Part shown: piece by piece, positions 24,036 to 32,665 of the stretch | How positions within the stretch are numbered: position 1 is the first letter of the stretch | Layout of the letters: each line of letters begins with the position of its first letter | Program-made: the position numbers and the translations under genes | The notes under the pieces: generated by a model | The model's database searches: none | What the model saw: the letters and a program-made list of their open reading frames with translations, nothing else | What the model was told of the DNA's origin: nothing | From: Oligoflexales bacterium | Lineage (GTDB): Bacteria; Bdellovibrionota_B; Oligoflexia; Oligoflexales; JAGOVF01 | Direction: 5' to 3' | DNA: 37,743 bases | Assembly (NCBI GenBank): GCA_018060885.1 | Contig: JAGOVF010000017.1 | Coordinates: 1-37,743 of the forward strand

Positions 24036-24574
24036 TGATTAAGCTCCTTTTTAATAAGTGCCGGCTTCCCTTCGACCGCATCTTTTTTTGCAATAACTAT
24101 ACTTGCTATGACTGCTAGTAAAATTAAAATCGACGCAAGCTCAAACGGCCAAACATATTCAGAAAAGACTAGCTTACCTAGCTCCTGGGTATTACTGATT
24201 TGGGGGTCGATTTGAGCTTCGTTGATAGAAATGCGTTCGCCAGCAAACATTAAGCCTAGTAGCACAATAAAGCCTAGCCCGCTTACCAGCATGGTAATAA
24301 AATCAAAAGGAGATAAAGTATAACGAGCTTTAGTCGGCTCGAGATTAAGCAACATAATTACAAAAGCAAAAAGCACCATAATCGCGCCAGCATATAATAG
24401 CACTTGTATCGCCGCGATAAAATCCGCTCCCAACATGGCATACAAACAAGCTATTAAAAAAAGATTCAATACTAGAAAAACAGCAGAAACTATGGGATCT
24501 CGTGATTTGACGACCATAACGGACGACACCATGATCAAAAAAGCAAATAAACTAAACAAAACTAATGCACCCAC
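24032..24574 (-). CDS. nuoJ: NADH-quinone oxidoreductase subunit J
   Basis: Membrane subunit of complex I whose third helix takes part in coupling quinone reduction to proton movement. The 180 residues contain five helices and the hallmark QVLLYAGAIMVLFAFVIMLLNL around 58-79. Start codon is GTG with GGAG eight bases upstream. It lies 50 bases after nuoH and shares an ATGA overlap with nuoK. In most bacteria nuoI sits between nuoH and nuoJ; it is missing here. Confidence 0.95.
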   Translation of the reverse strand: MGALVLFSLFAFLIMVSSVMVVKSRDPIVSAVFLVLNLFLIACLYAMLGADFIAAIQVLLYAGAIMVLFAFVIMLLNLEPTKARYTLSPFDFITMLVSGLGFIVLLGLMFAGERISINEAQIDPQISNTQELGKLVFSEYVWPFELASILILLAVIASIVIAKKDAVEGKPALIKKELNQ

Positions 24575-24624
24575 AAAATCATCTCCATCGTCTCGATATT
24601 TTCTTTTCTTAAAATCATTTCAAA

Positions 24625-25758
24625 CTAAAATCGCAATGCAGCCAGAACAACAGCCGTGACCAATACATTCACGAGTCCTAATGGCAACATAAATTTCCAG
24701 CCAAGATTCATCAACTGATCATAACGGAAACGCGGCAAAGTCCAACGAACCCACACAAATAACCACATAAAAAATGCAGCTTTTATGAGCAGAGTCACCA
24801 TCCCAAGCAGCGAAGCGATTAAACTGGCGTAATCTTGCGTAATATTTGAAAGCACATTTAGTAACAGCTCTTGCGAGATAAAGGGAAGCTGCCAGCCACC
24901 AAAAAAGAAAGTCGCGGCAAGGCAAGAGAGGACAAACATATTGATGTATTCTGCTAAAAAAAACAGGGCGAATTTAGTCGATCCATATTCGGTATGAAAT
25001 CCTGCGACGAGTTCTGCCTCAGACTCAGCCATGTCAAAAGGCGCCCTATTAGTTTCAGCAAACATGCTAATTAAAAACAAAAAGAAAGAAACGGGAGCAA
25101 GAAAAATTCCCCATCCCAGAAAGCTATCTTGTTGCTGAGCAATTTCATTAATCCCTAGCGAGCCAAATATTAACACCAAAGGCACGAGGGATAAGCCTAA
25201 AGGTATTTCATAACTCACCATTTGCGCCGACGCCCGCAAAGATCCGAATAGAGAGTATTTACTATTGCAGGCCCACCCTGCTAGCGCGATACTATAAACA
25301 CCCAAAGATGAAATCGCTAAAATAAATAAAAATCCAACATCGAGATTGATGATGCTCATTGGAATTGTAAAACCATGAAGCTGTATATCAGGACCAAAGG
25401 GAATTGCACCGGCAATCAAAAATGCCGGTATAGCGCCAATTAACGGCGCAAGATGAAAAAATTTTTTATTAGCCAAAGCTGGAATAATTTCTTCTTTAAA
25501 AATCAATTTTAAAGCATCTGCAAGCGACTGCAATAAACCCCAAAGCCTAAACTTAAATAGACCAACACGATTTGGACCTCGGCGCCGTTGCATCAGAGCA
25601 GGCCCGCGACGTTCTACCCAAATCATAATAGGAGGAACATGAATACACAGCACTACGACGACAATGATTTTAACTACAGTAGATATCACATCTACCCATG
25701 CTGCATCACTCATGATTCCCTGTAAAAAGGCTGGCAAATACTGATCAACTATTCCCAT
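24625..25758 (-). CDS. nuoH: NADH-quinone oxidoreductase subunit H
   Basis: Membrane subunit at the junction of the two arms of complex I, forming the quinone entry chamber. From the ATG at 25756-25758 it has 377 residues. Diagnostic segments are WVERRGPALMQRRRGPNRVG and FAETNRAPFDMAESEAELVAGFHTEYG, a loop that lines the quinone site. The open frame extends 28 codons further into nuoA, but that part has no homology character. The chosen ATG has GGAG seven bases upstream and overlaps the nuoA stop by ten bases. A second ATG at 25713 (MSDAAW) is a possible alternative. It directly follows nuoA, without nuoB, C or D. Confidence 0.95.
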   Translation of the reverse strand: MGIVDQYLPAFLQGIMSDAAWVDVISTVVKIIVVVVLCIHVPPIMIWVERRGPALMQRRRGPNRVGLFKFRLWGLLQSLADALKLIFKEEIIPALANKKFFHLAPLIGAIPAFLIAGAIPFGPDIQLHGFTIPMSIINLDVGFLFILAISSLGVYSIALAGWACNSKYSLFGSLRASAQMVSYEIPLGLSLVPLVLIFGSLGINEIAQQQDSFLGWGIFLAPVSFFLFLISMFAETNRAPFDMAESEAELVAGFHTEYGSTKFALFFLAEYINMFVLSCLAATFFFGGWQLPFISQELLLNVLSNITQDYASLIASLLGMVTLLIKAAFFMWLFVWVRWTLPRFRYDQLMNLGWKFMLPLGLVNVLVTAVVLAALRF

Positions 25759-26102
25759 TCGAGTGCTCCGCGGCGAATGACATAAATGTATCCAGCAATC
25801 AAAATCACCATAAATAAAATGATCTCGACCAGCCCAAACCAACCCAAATCGTTAAAGGTCCGGGCCCACAAAAAAAGAAACACTGTTTCAATATCAAATA
25901 AAATAAACAAAATAGCCGTCATATAAAACTTAACGCTCATGCGCTCCCTACCAGATGTCACTAAGGGAACGCCACACTCAAAGGCTTCTTCCTTAACTTT
26001 GCCTCGCTTTTTTGGACCTAAGAGGGTAGAAAATGTGCTCAGGGCTAAGCCGACAAGAGTCCCAACTACTATAATCAAAAGGACCGGTATGTATGGGTTC
26101 AT
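25749..26102 (-). CDS. nuoA: NADH-quinone oxidoreductase subunit A
   Basis: Small three-helix membrane subunit of complex I next to NuoH and the quinone site. The 117 residues match the family, with the loop EEAFECGVP carrying the conserved Cys and the helix FYMTAILFILFDIETVFLFLWA. It is the first gene of the nuo run, is divergent from gpsA, and has AAGG nine bases before the ATG. Its end overlaps nuoH. Confidence 0.96.
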   Translation of the reverse strand: MNPYIPVLLIIVVGTLVGLALSTFSTLLGPKKRGKVKEEAFECGVPLVTSGRERMSVKFYMTAILFILFDIETVFLFLWARTFNDLGWFGLVEIILFMVILIAGYIYVIRRGALEWE

Positions 26103-26149
26103 TCAATAAACCTTTTAAGCCAACCATAACAATGCAAGTACGACCCAGC

Positions 26150-26179
26150 ATTATATCCATTTTATGAAAATAACTGCAA
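26150..26179 (-). promoter_or_regulatory. Promoter of the nuoA-N run, partly inside gpsA
   Basis: On the minus strand TTGCAG (26174-26179) and a perfect TATAAT (26150-26155) are separated by 18 bases. The -35 lies within the first codons of the divergent gpsA. Transcription would begin near 26143, about 40 bases before nuoA. Binding here could interfere with gpsA initiation. Confidence 0.6.
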
Positions 26180-27213
26180 TGACAAGTCCTTCGAATTGTA
26201 AAAATATTTTGGTGTTAGGTGCTGGAAATTTTGGCACCTGCTTGGCCCAGCATTTAGCTTTGCGCGGCCACCGCATAAAACTTTGGGATATTAATCCTGT
26301 CGTCGTTGATGGAATCAACAGCAAGCAACAAAACCCAAACTACTTAAGTCACATTAAGCTTTCTCCAAACATAGAGGCCGTTCAAAATATTTCAGCACAT
26401 GACCTGCAGAACATTCATAGCTGCGTATTAGCCGTCCCAACTCAGTTTCTGCGCCCAACTCTGGAAAATCAGTTGCGCGGAAAGCTGCAACAACCGCTGC
26501 TCATATGTTGTGCAGCCAAAGGCATAGAAGTCAAAACTTTCAAATTACCTTTAGAAATTATTGCTGACGTACTAGGCAAGAACTTTGCAGATTATTCCAC
26601 TGTTCTCTCTGGTCCTAGCTTCGCGACAGAAGTAGCCGAAAATATTCCCACTGCCGTTGCTGTAGCGGGTTATCGGACTGATGCAGCACGGGAAACTCAA
26701 GAATTATTTCACACTCCGCTGTTTCGCGTTTACACCAGCGAAGACCCCATCGGTCTCGAAATCGCCGGGGCCTTAAAAAACGTTATTGCTATAGCTTCAG
26801 GAGCTTGCATGGGACTCGGATTTCAGAACAACTCTCGCGCCGCGATTATTACACGCGGCCTTGCAGAAATTACCCGCATTGGCGTCAAAATGGGTGCGGA
26901 CCCCCTTACCTTTCTCGGCCTTGGGGGTGTTGGCGATTTATTTCTCACCTGCACTTCTGAAAAGAGCAGAAATTTTTCGGTAGGCTTTAGTCTCGGCCAA
27001 GGTCAGTCATTGAAGGCTAGCTTGGACAAAGCTGGTTCTGTTGCCGAAGGCGTCACCACCGCACAAGCTGCATACAAACTCACCAAGTCCATCGATGTTT
27101 CCTCGCCAATTATTGACGAGGTTTATCATGTTCTTTTTGAGTCAAAGCCTATTCAACAAGCCGTGAGAGATCTGATCGAGCGCGAGGCAAAATCAGAGCT
27201 GACTTGGGAATAA
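26164..27213 (+). CDS. gpsA: NAD(P)-dependent glycerol-3-phosphate dehydrogenase
   Basis: Makes sn-glycerol 3-phosphate from dihydroxyacetone phosphate for phospholipid synthesis. The 349 residues include the Rossmann motif GAGNFG (19-24), the catalytic Lys119 (AAKG), and SGPSFATEVA (149-158). Further landmarks are Lys205 in ALKNVIAIASG and the C-terminal substrate-site segment GLGGVGDLFLTCTS followed by SRNFSVG. The first ATG lacks a ribosome site and the second (codon 6) is no better, so the N-terminus may shift by a few residues. It is the only + strand gene between 11.9 and 32.6 kb, and its start overlaps the nuo promoter. Confidence 0.96.
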   Translation: MKITAMTSPSNCKNILVLGAGNFGTCLAQHLALRGHRIKLWDINPVVVDGINSKQQNPNYLSHIKLSPNIEAVQNISAHDLQNIHSCVLAVPTQFLRPTLENQLRGKLQQPLLICCAAKGIEVKTFKLPLEIIADVLGKNFADYSTVLSGPSFATEVAENIPTAVAVAGYRTDAARETQELFHTPLFRVYTSEDPIGLEIAGALKNVIAIASGACMGLGFQNNSRAAIITRGLAEITRIGVKMGADPLTFLGLGGVGDLFLTCTSEKSRNFSVGFSLGQGQSLKASLDKAGSVAEGVTTAQAAYKLTKSIDVSSPIIDEVYHVLFESKPIQQAVRDLIEREAKSELTWE

Positions 27214-27227
27214 ATCACAAGTCAGCT
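27197..27227 (+). other. Inverted repeat across the gpsA stop codon
   Basis: AGCTGACTT (27197-27205) and AAGTCAGCT (27219-27227) form a perfect 9-bp stem with a 13-base loop that contains the gpsA stop. No T-run follows in either direction, so a classical intrinsic terminator is not supported. It may be a 3'-end stabilising structure in the convergent space with the lipoprotein gene. Confidence 0.4.
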
Positions 27228-27265
27228 TATGCATGAAATAATTCACCTAGAGTCAATTATATATT

Positions 27266-30200
27266 TTAATAATCTAACCTTCTATTCCATCTTGTTAGAT
27301 TTGAAAAGTAACGCACCTCGCTTGTCACAAGGCCACTTTCAGGATCCAGAATATGAATTATCATCGCAGAATCTTTTTCCCTTGATCCTATTTTGAAAAC
27401 CCAACTTTCTTGTATCTCTTCAGATTTTAAAAACTCCAATTTAAATGCGGCTAAAGGTGCCTGCTCATTATAAAGGCTGGTAGGTGTTGAAATAAAAAAT
27501 TCTTTTTCATCTCTTAGAATTACATATTTATTAAAAAAATCGCACTGCACTAGTTGATAGCCAGATATCAACTTTTTATTTTTACTAATATCAAAAGCAA
27601 TCTCAAATTCCTTGCTATTAGGTAGCTTATAGAGCCAATAATTATCACTATTACTACAGGCTCTAGAAAACTCAGGGTCGGATTGACCTTTTTTATTCCA
27701 ACTAGCATCGTTAAAATATAAATTATTATTTTTGAAGTATAAATAATCCCCAATCAATTCGAGTTCAGATTCCTGCGAACTGTCATAGCCCTCTCCGCTT
27801 AGTTTACTATATAAATATTTTTCGCTGTCGAAATCAAAGCGCACAATAAATTCCACCCCACTTTCCTTATTTCTCAACAAATAAGCAAAATTAGATTTAT
27901 CTGTGTAAAATAAATTAGAATTTATTTTGAGATTTTTATATTCAGGAAGATCTTTTGAACTTTCATCCAAGAGCGGAATTACATCATTAAGCATCAATTC
28001 TCCGACAATAGCTGGATCTCCAAACGAACTTATTTTTGTCGAATAACCTTGTATATTTGCCTGCTCATCATCTTTAATATACAAGTGCAGATGAATAAAG
28101 TCTCCCTTCGGTTTATAATTTACAGCCAAAACACAATATTGATTTCTCAGATTTTCAATGTGCGCAAAATTTGAAGTTTTTAGAGACTGTTGAAACTTAG
28201 TAAAATTGGAAAATTCAAAATAACGAAAATTCTGCTCTGAATCCAAACATATAAATACATAATAACTTCTAACATCGAACACCCCATCCTTCGCACACTC
28301 TATAAATTTAACCCCATCCTCGAGCTGAAACAATACTTTAGCATCTTGATCATACAATGTCGTTTCTGAGTAGAAAATGTCATTTGCTTTATAATTATAG
28401 TCAAATTGGCCAATTATCTTGTCGTTTATCTGAAGTTTACGCACTGTTTCTATGACATCTGGATATTGCACTTCCTCGGATAGATCTAGAGTCCAACTAT
28501 TTTTGGGTTCAATTTTTTGTGTCAAAGTTTGGTGGACATAACTTGCAATCGTTTCTGGATAATATAAATCTCTATATTTTGTAATCCTAGTTTTAAGTGA
28601 TTGCTCCATATGTATATCGTTTCTATTTACATACAATTTTAAGCTAAGAGGTTTAGGAAAATAGTCAAGAATTGGGTGTCTTCGCCCTATATGTATACGG
28701 CTGTTTTGAAAAATCAATTCTAAATCGCTATTTGACTTCTCAAATCCATCAGCATTTGCGAAGTTGAAATCAAATCCTATAGTTTCAATTTCGGGTTTCA
28801 ACTGCAATACATCTTCAACTATTTCACTCGAAGTGGCGAAAGTATCGATCACTTGTCTATTAAAGAAAATATAGCGAATTAAAAATTGGAATGCTAGTCC
28901 ACTTTCATTGTAATAACTTAATTCTCCGTATTGAGATAAGCCATTCAAACTTACAGCATGTCTCAATTCCGATTCTTTTAGACCCATATAAATTTCTATT
29001 TCCCTTACTTGATGGAAATCAATTCCTACTGCACTCACAACAAACTTACCTTGTTGGGGTTTATAATTAAATTCCGTTGCACTCACAGCATCAAATATAG
29101 GCTTATCAATTGCATTAACCAATAAATAGCCTTTTTCATCTATTGCAAATTTTTCATTTACAAGTAAATCAGCGCCACTGTCGGTTAACGAACTGCCCAA
29201 GCTATTAGAAAAATCTCCATATTTCAGGCTTCCGTTTGGATGGAGAATAATTCGGCTATCGTCTGAAGAAATTATATAGGCTGAATCATAATTGAATGAC
29301 CCTATTTTTTTCTGAACCTCGCCAAAGCCAACACCACTATAAAGCGATCCATTTCGCAAAAATCTCAAACTTTTAAAATAATTTAATTCTTTTGAACTAC
29401 ATATAGCAGAAATACCTTTGTCAGAGCTACTCAATTTGCCGCTTTCGAAAAATGTAAGCTCAGATGCTTTTATTTTTTCAGGAACTTCGCTTTCAATTTT
29501 ATCTTTAGGGCAAGATAAATCATTGACCACTAAGGTTGCCTGATCAATTTTTGAAAAAATTCTTCCATCTGTCATAATTACTTTCGAATCTGGAAATATC
29601 GTTATATATGCAGATTCTATAGTTTCCGTCATTCGTTCTTTATTGACGAAACTTAGTAATTTTTCGCCCTCTGATAGAACTATGTCAGTGCCTGCTTTAG
29701 GAAAGTATTTTTGCTCCCCAATCAAGATACTTGTATTTTCCTCTGCGCCTACTTCAATTTTTTGAATCTGCGCATTATCACCAAACAAGACCTTGTCTTT
29801 AGCTGGCTGCACAACAAGAGCCGCACTCTCAATTTCGTAGCTTAGATTTGCATCACCGAGAAGCTTAAGGTGTTGCTCTCGGCTTACTTCAGAAAAATTC
29901 TCCGAAGATAGAAGAGCTGTCATTTGACGAGCCCAAGATGATTCTTTCGCACCTCTTGCAATCATTTCTTTGTAAATAATTTCATGCAAGATAAGGCCCG
30001 CTTTGTTGTTGTTATCCATAAGGTCATAGATATCTTTTGCAACTACAAAATACTTATCAAATGCGAGACTAGAATTATGCTGCCGAGCGACTTGACCAAC
30101 TACACAGCCTTTAGGAATACCAATTTCATTGGCGTCTTTGATATTATGCAGACGGATACCGGGCCAATAATTGGTATTTGCGTGAAATGTGTCAATTTGC

Positions 30201-30724
30201 TCTTTATAAACTTTTGCACGAACAGGATCGTGTTTGCTTAATTTTTTAATGACGTAGTCAAGCTTTTCTTCGACAGAAGTTCCGGCTTGATCCAAATCTA
30301 AATTAAAAATCCAGCGGTATTTTGCTTCGTAAAAATCTAGAAGCTGAACTGAAATGACTTCGTTAGTATCATCTTTTAAGCAGATGACAGCATCTCCACC
30401 ATTACCAACAATCGCACCTCCGGATTCGTTTACGAGGCGAAGTTTATCGTAGTAAACAGGATCATTCTCTTTAGTAGACTCATTAGGTTTGCTATTTTCA
30501 TTCTTTGTTCTGTCAGGCTCTGGCTGCCTATTTTTTTCTTCATTACTAACCACGACTTCTGATTTCGGTACTTTAACTTCCAATTCCGCTTCAGGTTCAG
30601 TTTGAATTATGACTTCGCCGTTACCAGTTGGCACAGGTACAGAACTCCCTTTTTGCTGAGAACAGCTCAAAATTGGAAGGGCCATAATTATAAATACGAG
30701 TTGTTTTTTAACATTCACCATCAT
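27266..30724 (-). CDS. Very large lipoprotein with GNGGD/LDFYEA/HEIIY module, unknown function
   Basis: The 1152-residue product starts at the ATG at 30722-30724, with AAGGA eight bases upstream. An upstream frame extension overlapping the regulator gene is rejected. A lipoprotein signal ends in LPILSC (Cys21), and a Pro/Glu/Asn-rich linker follows to about 95. Next comes a module at about 100-260: VGNGGDAVICL (106-116), SVQLLDFYEAKYRW, and GLILHEIIYKE (about 243-253), the latter resembling half of a zincin motif (HExxH) without the second His. From memory this module recurs in predatory-bacterium relatives. The remaining ~850 residues look beta-rich, with repeated short F/L-x-x-N/D/S-G-x-L patterns in the first third. 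No known enzyme is recognised. It is AT-rich and follows the regulator by one base. Confidence 0.85.
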   Translation of the reverse strand: MMVNVKKQLVFIIMALPILSCSQQKGSSVPVPTGNGEVIIQTEPEAELEVKVPKSEVVVSNEEKNRQPEPDRTKNENSKPNESTKENDPVYYDKLRLVNESGGAIVGNGGDAVICLKDDTNEVISVQLLDFYEAKYRWIFNLDLDQAGTSVEEKLDYVIKKLSKHDPVRAKVYKEQIDTFHANTNYWPGIRLHNIKDANEIGIPKGCVVGQVARQHNSSLAFDKYFVVAKDIYDLMDNNNKAGLILHEIIYKEMIARGAKESSWARQMTALLSSENFSEVSREQHLKLLGDANLSYEIESAALVVQPAKDKVLFGDNAQIQKIEVGAEENTSILIGEQKYFPKAGTDIVLSEGEKLLSFVNKERMTETIESAYITIFPDSKVIMTDGRIFSKIDQATLVVNDLSCPKDKIESEVPEKIKASELTFFESGKLSSSDKGISAICSSKELNYFKSLRFLRNGSLYSGVGFGEVQKKIGSFNYDSAYIISSDDSRIILHPNGSLKYGDFSNSLGSSLTDSGADLLVNEKFAIDEKGYLLVNAIDKPIFDAVSATEFNYKPQQGKFVVSAVGIDFHQVREIEIYMGLKESELRHAVSLNGLSQYGELSYYNESGLAFQFLIRYIFFNRQVIDTFATSSEIVEDVLQLKPEIETIGFDFNFANADGFEKSNSDLELIFQNSRIHIGRRHPILDYFPKPLSLKLYVNRNDIHMEQSLKTRITKYRDLYYPETIASYVHQTLTQKIEPKNSWTLDLSEEVQYPDVIETVRKLQINDKIIGQFDYNYKANDIFYSETTLYDQDAKVLFQLEDGVKFIECAKDGVFDVRSYYVFICLDSEQNFRYFEFSNFTKFQQSLKTSNFAHIENLRNQYCVLAVNYKPKGDFIHLHLYIKDDEQANIQGYSTKISSFGDPAIVGELMLNDVIPLLDESSKDLPEYKNLKINSNLFYTDKSNFAYLLRNKESGVEFIVRFDFDSEKYLYSKLSGEGYDSSQESELELIGDYLYFKNNNLYFNDASWNKKGQSDPEFSRACSNSDNYWLYKLPNSKEFEIAFDISKNKKLISGYQLVQCDFFNKYVILRDEKEFFISTPTSLYNEQAPLAAFKLEFLKSEEIQESWVFKIGSREKDSAMIIHILDPESGLVTSEVRYFSNLTRWNRRLDY

Positions 30725-30725
30725 T

Positions 30726-31550
30726 TCACTTTTCCTTTTTTGGCAAAAATAATTCAAAACATTGCAAGTTAATTTGATAAACACTGTCAGGTTCTCCTTC
30801 GTCAGAAAGTTGTAGTAGTTTTTGATGAAATTCTTTTATAAGTTCGCGCAGCTGGGGAAGCTTTTCTTTCTCTATTGGAAGCGATACTGACGAATAGTCG
30901 CGTGTTTCTAAGCTTTGTTCATTCAATTCGACTAAGCCAATTTCCAAAAACTTACGGTGGAAAGCTTGAATATCGCTACTTGGTGTGTTGTTTCCTATTA
31001 TAATTGAGGGATCTTCGCCTTTTCTTAATCGACCTTTCGCATCGCGCTTTAATAGCTTTAGCCTCAGTAAGCGCGCCACGGCTAATTCAATTTCTATGGG
31101 GCCGACGCGGTGGCCTAAGCATTTTGCGATTTTTACATAATCTTCGTTAAAGTTTTTTGTTTCAACGAGCTGCAATAAAGGTAGATGATACCAGTCTCTA
31201 ATGACCCTAAATTTGTCAAAAGACAGCTCCATTAAGCTAGAGCCACCTTTCGCAGAACCGAAAAACTGCTGATAATTGAATTGTTGTTTTATATTTCTGT
31301 TTGCGAGCAAAAGAAGCTGAGTTGCTTCTTTCTGAGATAGGCCACACATATCAGTCAAGCGCTCAATAAGCTTTGGCGTCAGAGTTCTTTTGCCTCGCAA
31401 AACATTAGAAAGATAACCAGGATTATTAAACCCCAATACCTTTGCCCACTCTCTTAGGCTCAGAACTCTATTGTCTGCCCGCAAAAACTCAAACCAAGCT
31501 TGGAGGTATTGGTGAGGGAAGCTGTAATTTTGTATCTCTGGTCTTATCAT
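30726..31550 (-). CDS. TIGR02147-family regulator (XRE-like N-terminal helix-turn-helix)
   Basis: The 274-residue cytosolic protein begins with a helix-turn-helix region at about 34-90: LSLREWAKVLGFNNPGYLSNVLRGKRTLTPKLIERL, then a helical segment ending LLLLANRN. The long C-terminal part has FRVIRDWYHLPLLQLVETKNF, the pattern of the TIGR02147 family known mainly from Fibrobacter and Bdellovibrio-type genomes. The RSVSLP-like tail segment here reads SSVSLPIEKEKLPQLRELIKEFHQKL. Biochemical function of the family is not established; DNA binding is inferred. Its stop is one base from the start of the giant lipoprotein, so they are an operon. Overlapping palindromes precede it. Confidence 0.85.
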   Translation of the reverse strand: MIRPEIQNYSFPHQYLQAWFEFLRADNRVLSLREWAKVLGFNNPGYLSNVLRGKRTLTPKLIERLTDMCGLSQKEATQLLLLANRNIKQQFNYQQFFGSAKGGSSLMELSFDKFRVIRDWYHLPLLQLVETKNFNEDYVKIAKCLGHRVGPIEIELAVARLLRLKLLKRDAKGRLRKGEDPSIIIGNNTPSSDIQAFHRKFLEIGLVELNEQSLETRDYSSVSLPIEKEKLPQLRELIKEFHQKLLQLSDEGEPDSVYQINLQCFELFLPKKEK

Positions 31551-31597
31551 AGCGACCGAGATGTATCACAGGGATTAAGCCGATCTCAAGGAATTAA

Positions 31598-31641
31598 GAT
31601 ACACCTGTATCCAATTTGGATAACAATATGAAAATATTATA
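31598..31641 (-). promoter_or_regulatory. Overlapping palindromes and a -10 box upstream of the TIGR02147 gene
   Basis: GATACACCTGTATC (31598-31611, two-base centre) and TATCCAATTTGGATA (31608-31622, one-base centre) share TATC. Another TGTATC lies at 31563-31568. On the minus strand a perfect TATAAT (31636-31641) sits just upstream of the palindromes, so they would fall at or just after the transcription start. No good -35 was found; the region is A-rich. An autoregulatory operator is the simplest reading. Confidence 0.5.
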
Positions 31642-31661
31642 TTTTTTTTCAAAAGTCTTAG

Positions 31662-32417
31662 TTAGTCGTCCATCTCAAAGAGTTTAAAAAGTGTTTCCAT
31701 TAGCTTTTTGTTCTGTAAGCTCAAGTCTCTGATAAACGCTTTTGATGGCTTATTTCCTGCGTCTAGTAACACTTCAACTATTAAACGCGGTGACTGAAAA
31801 GAACCGAAATGAAGGGAATAGTAGCTAATAACTATTTGATTTCGCTGCGGATCAAACTCTAATCGAATAGCGAGAAATGCATTTTTACCACCATCTTGCA
31901 ACCATTGTAGTTCCTCGTTTGCGCGCTGAGTGAGTTTGAGCCTTTGCTGCAATTTTTTCAAATCATTGATTTGGTCAAAAGCGGTTAAAACTTCGACGTT
32001 CTGTAAAATTAAACTCGAACCACTAAAAACAAAATCCATCCATGTGTTAAAACATACAGAGGCTGAATCTAGTGAATAAGTATTTTGGCAATCTTTATTG
32101 AAGAAAATTTCAAAAATTGGATGTGGACGCTGAGGATCTTCAATCATTTTTGCAACAACAAAGCCGATATCTTTAATGGAAATCTTCTCAACGGGCCCTA
32201 TGAATACTGTAGGCTCAATATCAAGACCCATATAAAAAATCTCAGCATCTAATGTTGATCGCCCACTAGCTCCGACATTTTGTTGCGAATTGGTTTCAAA
32301 TCCTTGCCCGTCATCTTTTGCTCCAGAATCTGGCCGAGCATACACTAAAGGCATATGCATCCCTAAAACTATACAAACAGCTCTGATTTTTATGGATTTG
32401 ATAACACTTAAAAGCAT
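31662..32417 (-). CDS. Secreted protein of unknown function
   Basis: I do not recognise a family. The 251 residues begin with a signal peptide (two Lys, hydrophobic stretch, cleavage likely after VYA at about 27) and then a low-complexity segment rich in Gly, Asp, Ser and Gln. The rest is mixed alpha/beta with two cysteines (DCQNTY and SVCFNTW) that could form a disulfide. A charged helical stretch lies around 150-175 (NDLKKLQQRLKLTQRANEELQW). AGGAG lies six bases before the ATG. It precedes the TIGR02147 gene on the same strand, with a 111-base gap holding palindromes, so it may or may not share the operon. Confidence 0.75.
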   Translation of the reverse strand: MLLSVIKSIKIRAVCIVLGMHMPLVYARPDSGAKDDGQGFETNSQQNVGASGRSTLDAEIFYMGLDIEPTVFIGPVEKISIKDIGFVVAKMIEDPQRPHPIFEIFFNKDCQNTYSLDSASVCFNTWMDFVFSGSSLILQNVEVLTAFDQINDLKKLQQRLKLTQRANEELQWLQDGGKNAFLAIRLEFDPQRNQIVISYYSLHFGSFQSPRLIVEVLLDAGNKPSKAFIRDLSLQNKKLMETLFKLFEMDD

Positions 32418-32665
32418 ATCCAGCTCCTATGGCGAATTTTAGGACTTCGCTAAGTTTCAACTTATAAAAAACTACCTAGAATTTAAATGTAACCTTGAGC
32501 AAATAATTCATAAAAAAACCTATCTGCGCAAGTCTTTTTTGTAGGAATCGATTTGTAGATTTTCATTATATTTGAATTAAACCTGCGTATTTATTAGACT
32601 GGATTGCGTTAGTCCTTCTTACAAAAGATATTTTCGCGCTCAACCTTATACTTATGGAGTTACTT

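Noticed and set aside
25759..25842. N-terminal 28-codon extension of nuoH.
   Set aside because: It reads nuoA in another frame and lacks homology to NuoH; the ATG at 25758 has a good ribosome site.
31610..31635. TTGGATAACAATATG resembles the E. coli lac operator.
   Set aside because: Partial match only, no lac genes nearby; the local palindromes explain the sequence better.
32418..32665. Searched the 248-base region upstream of sodB for a small RNA, riboswitch or clear promoter.
   Set aside because: Only weak -35/-10 pairs and short inverted repeats were found; nothing exceeds chance.
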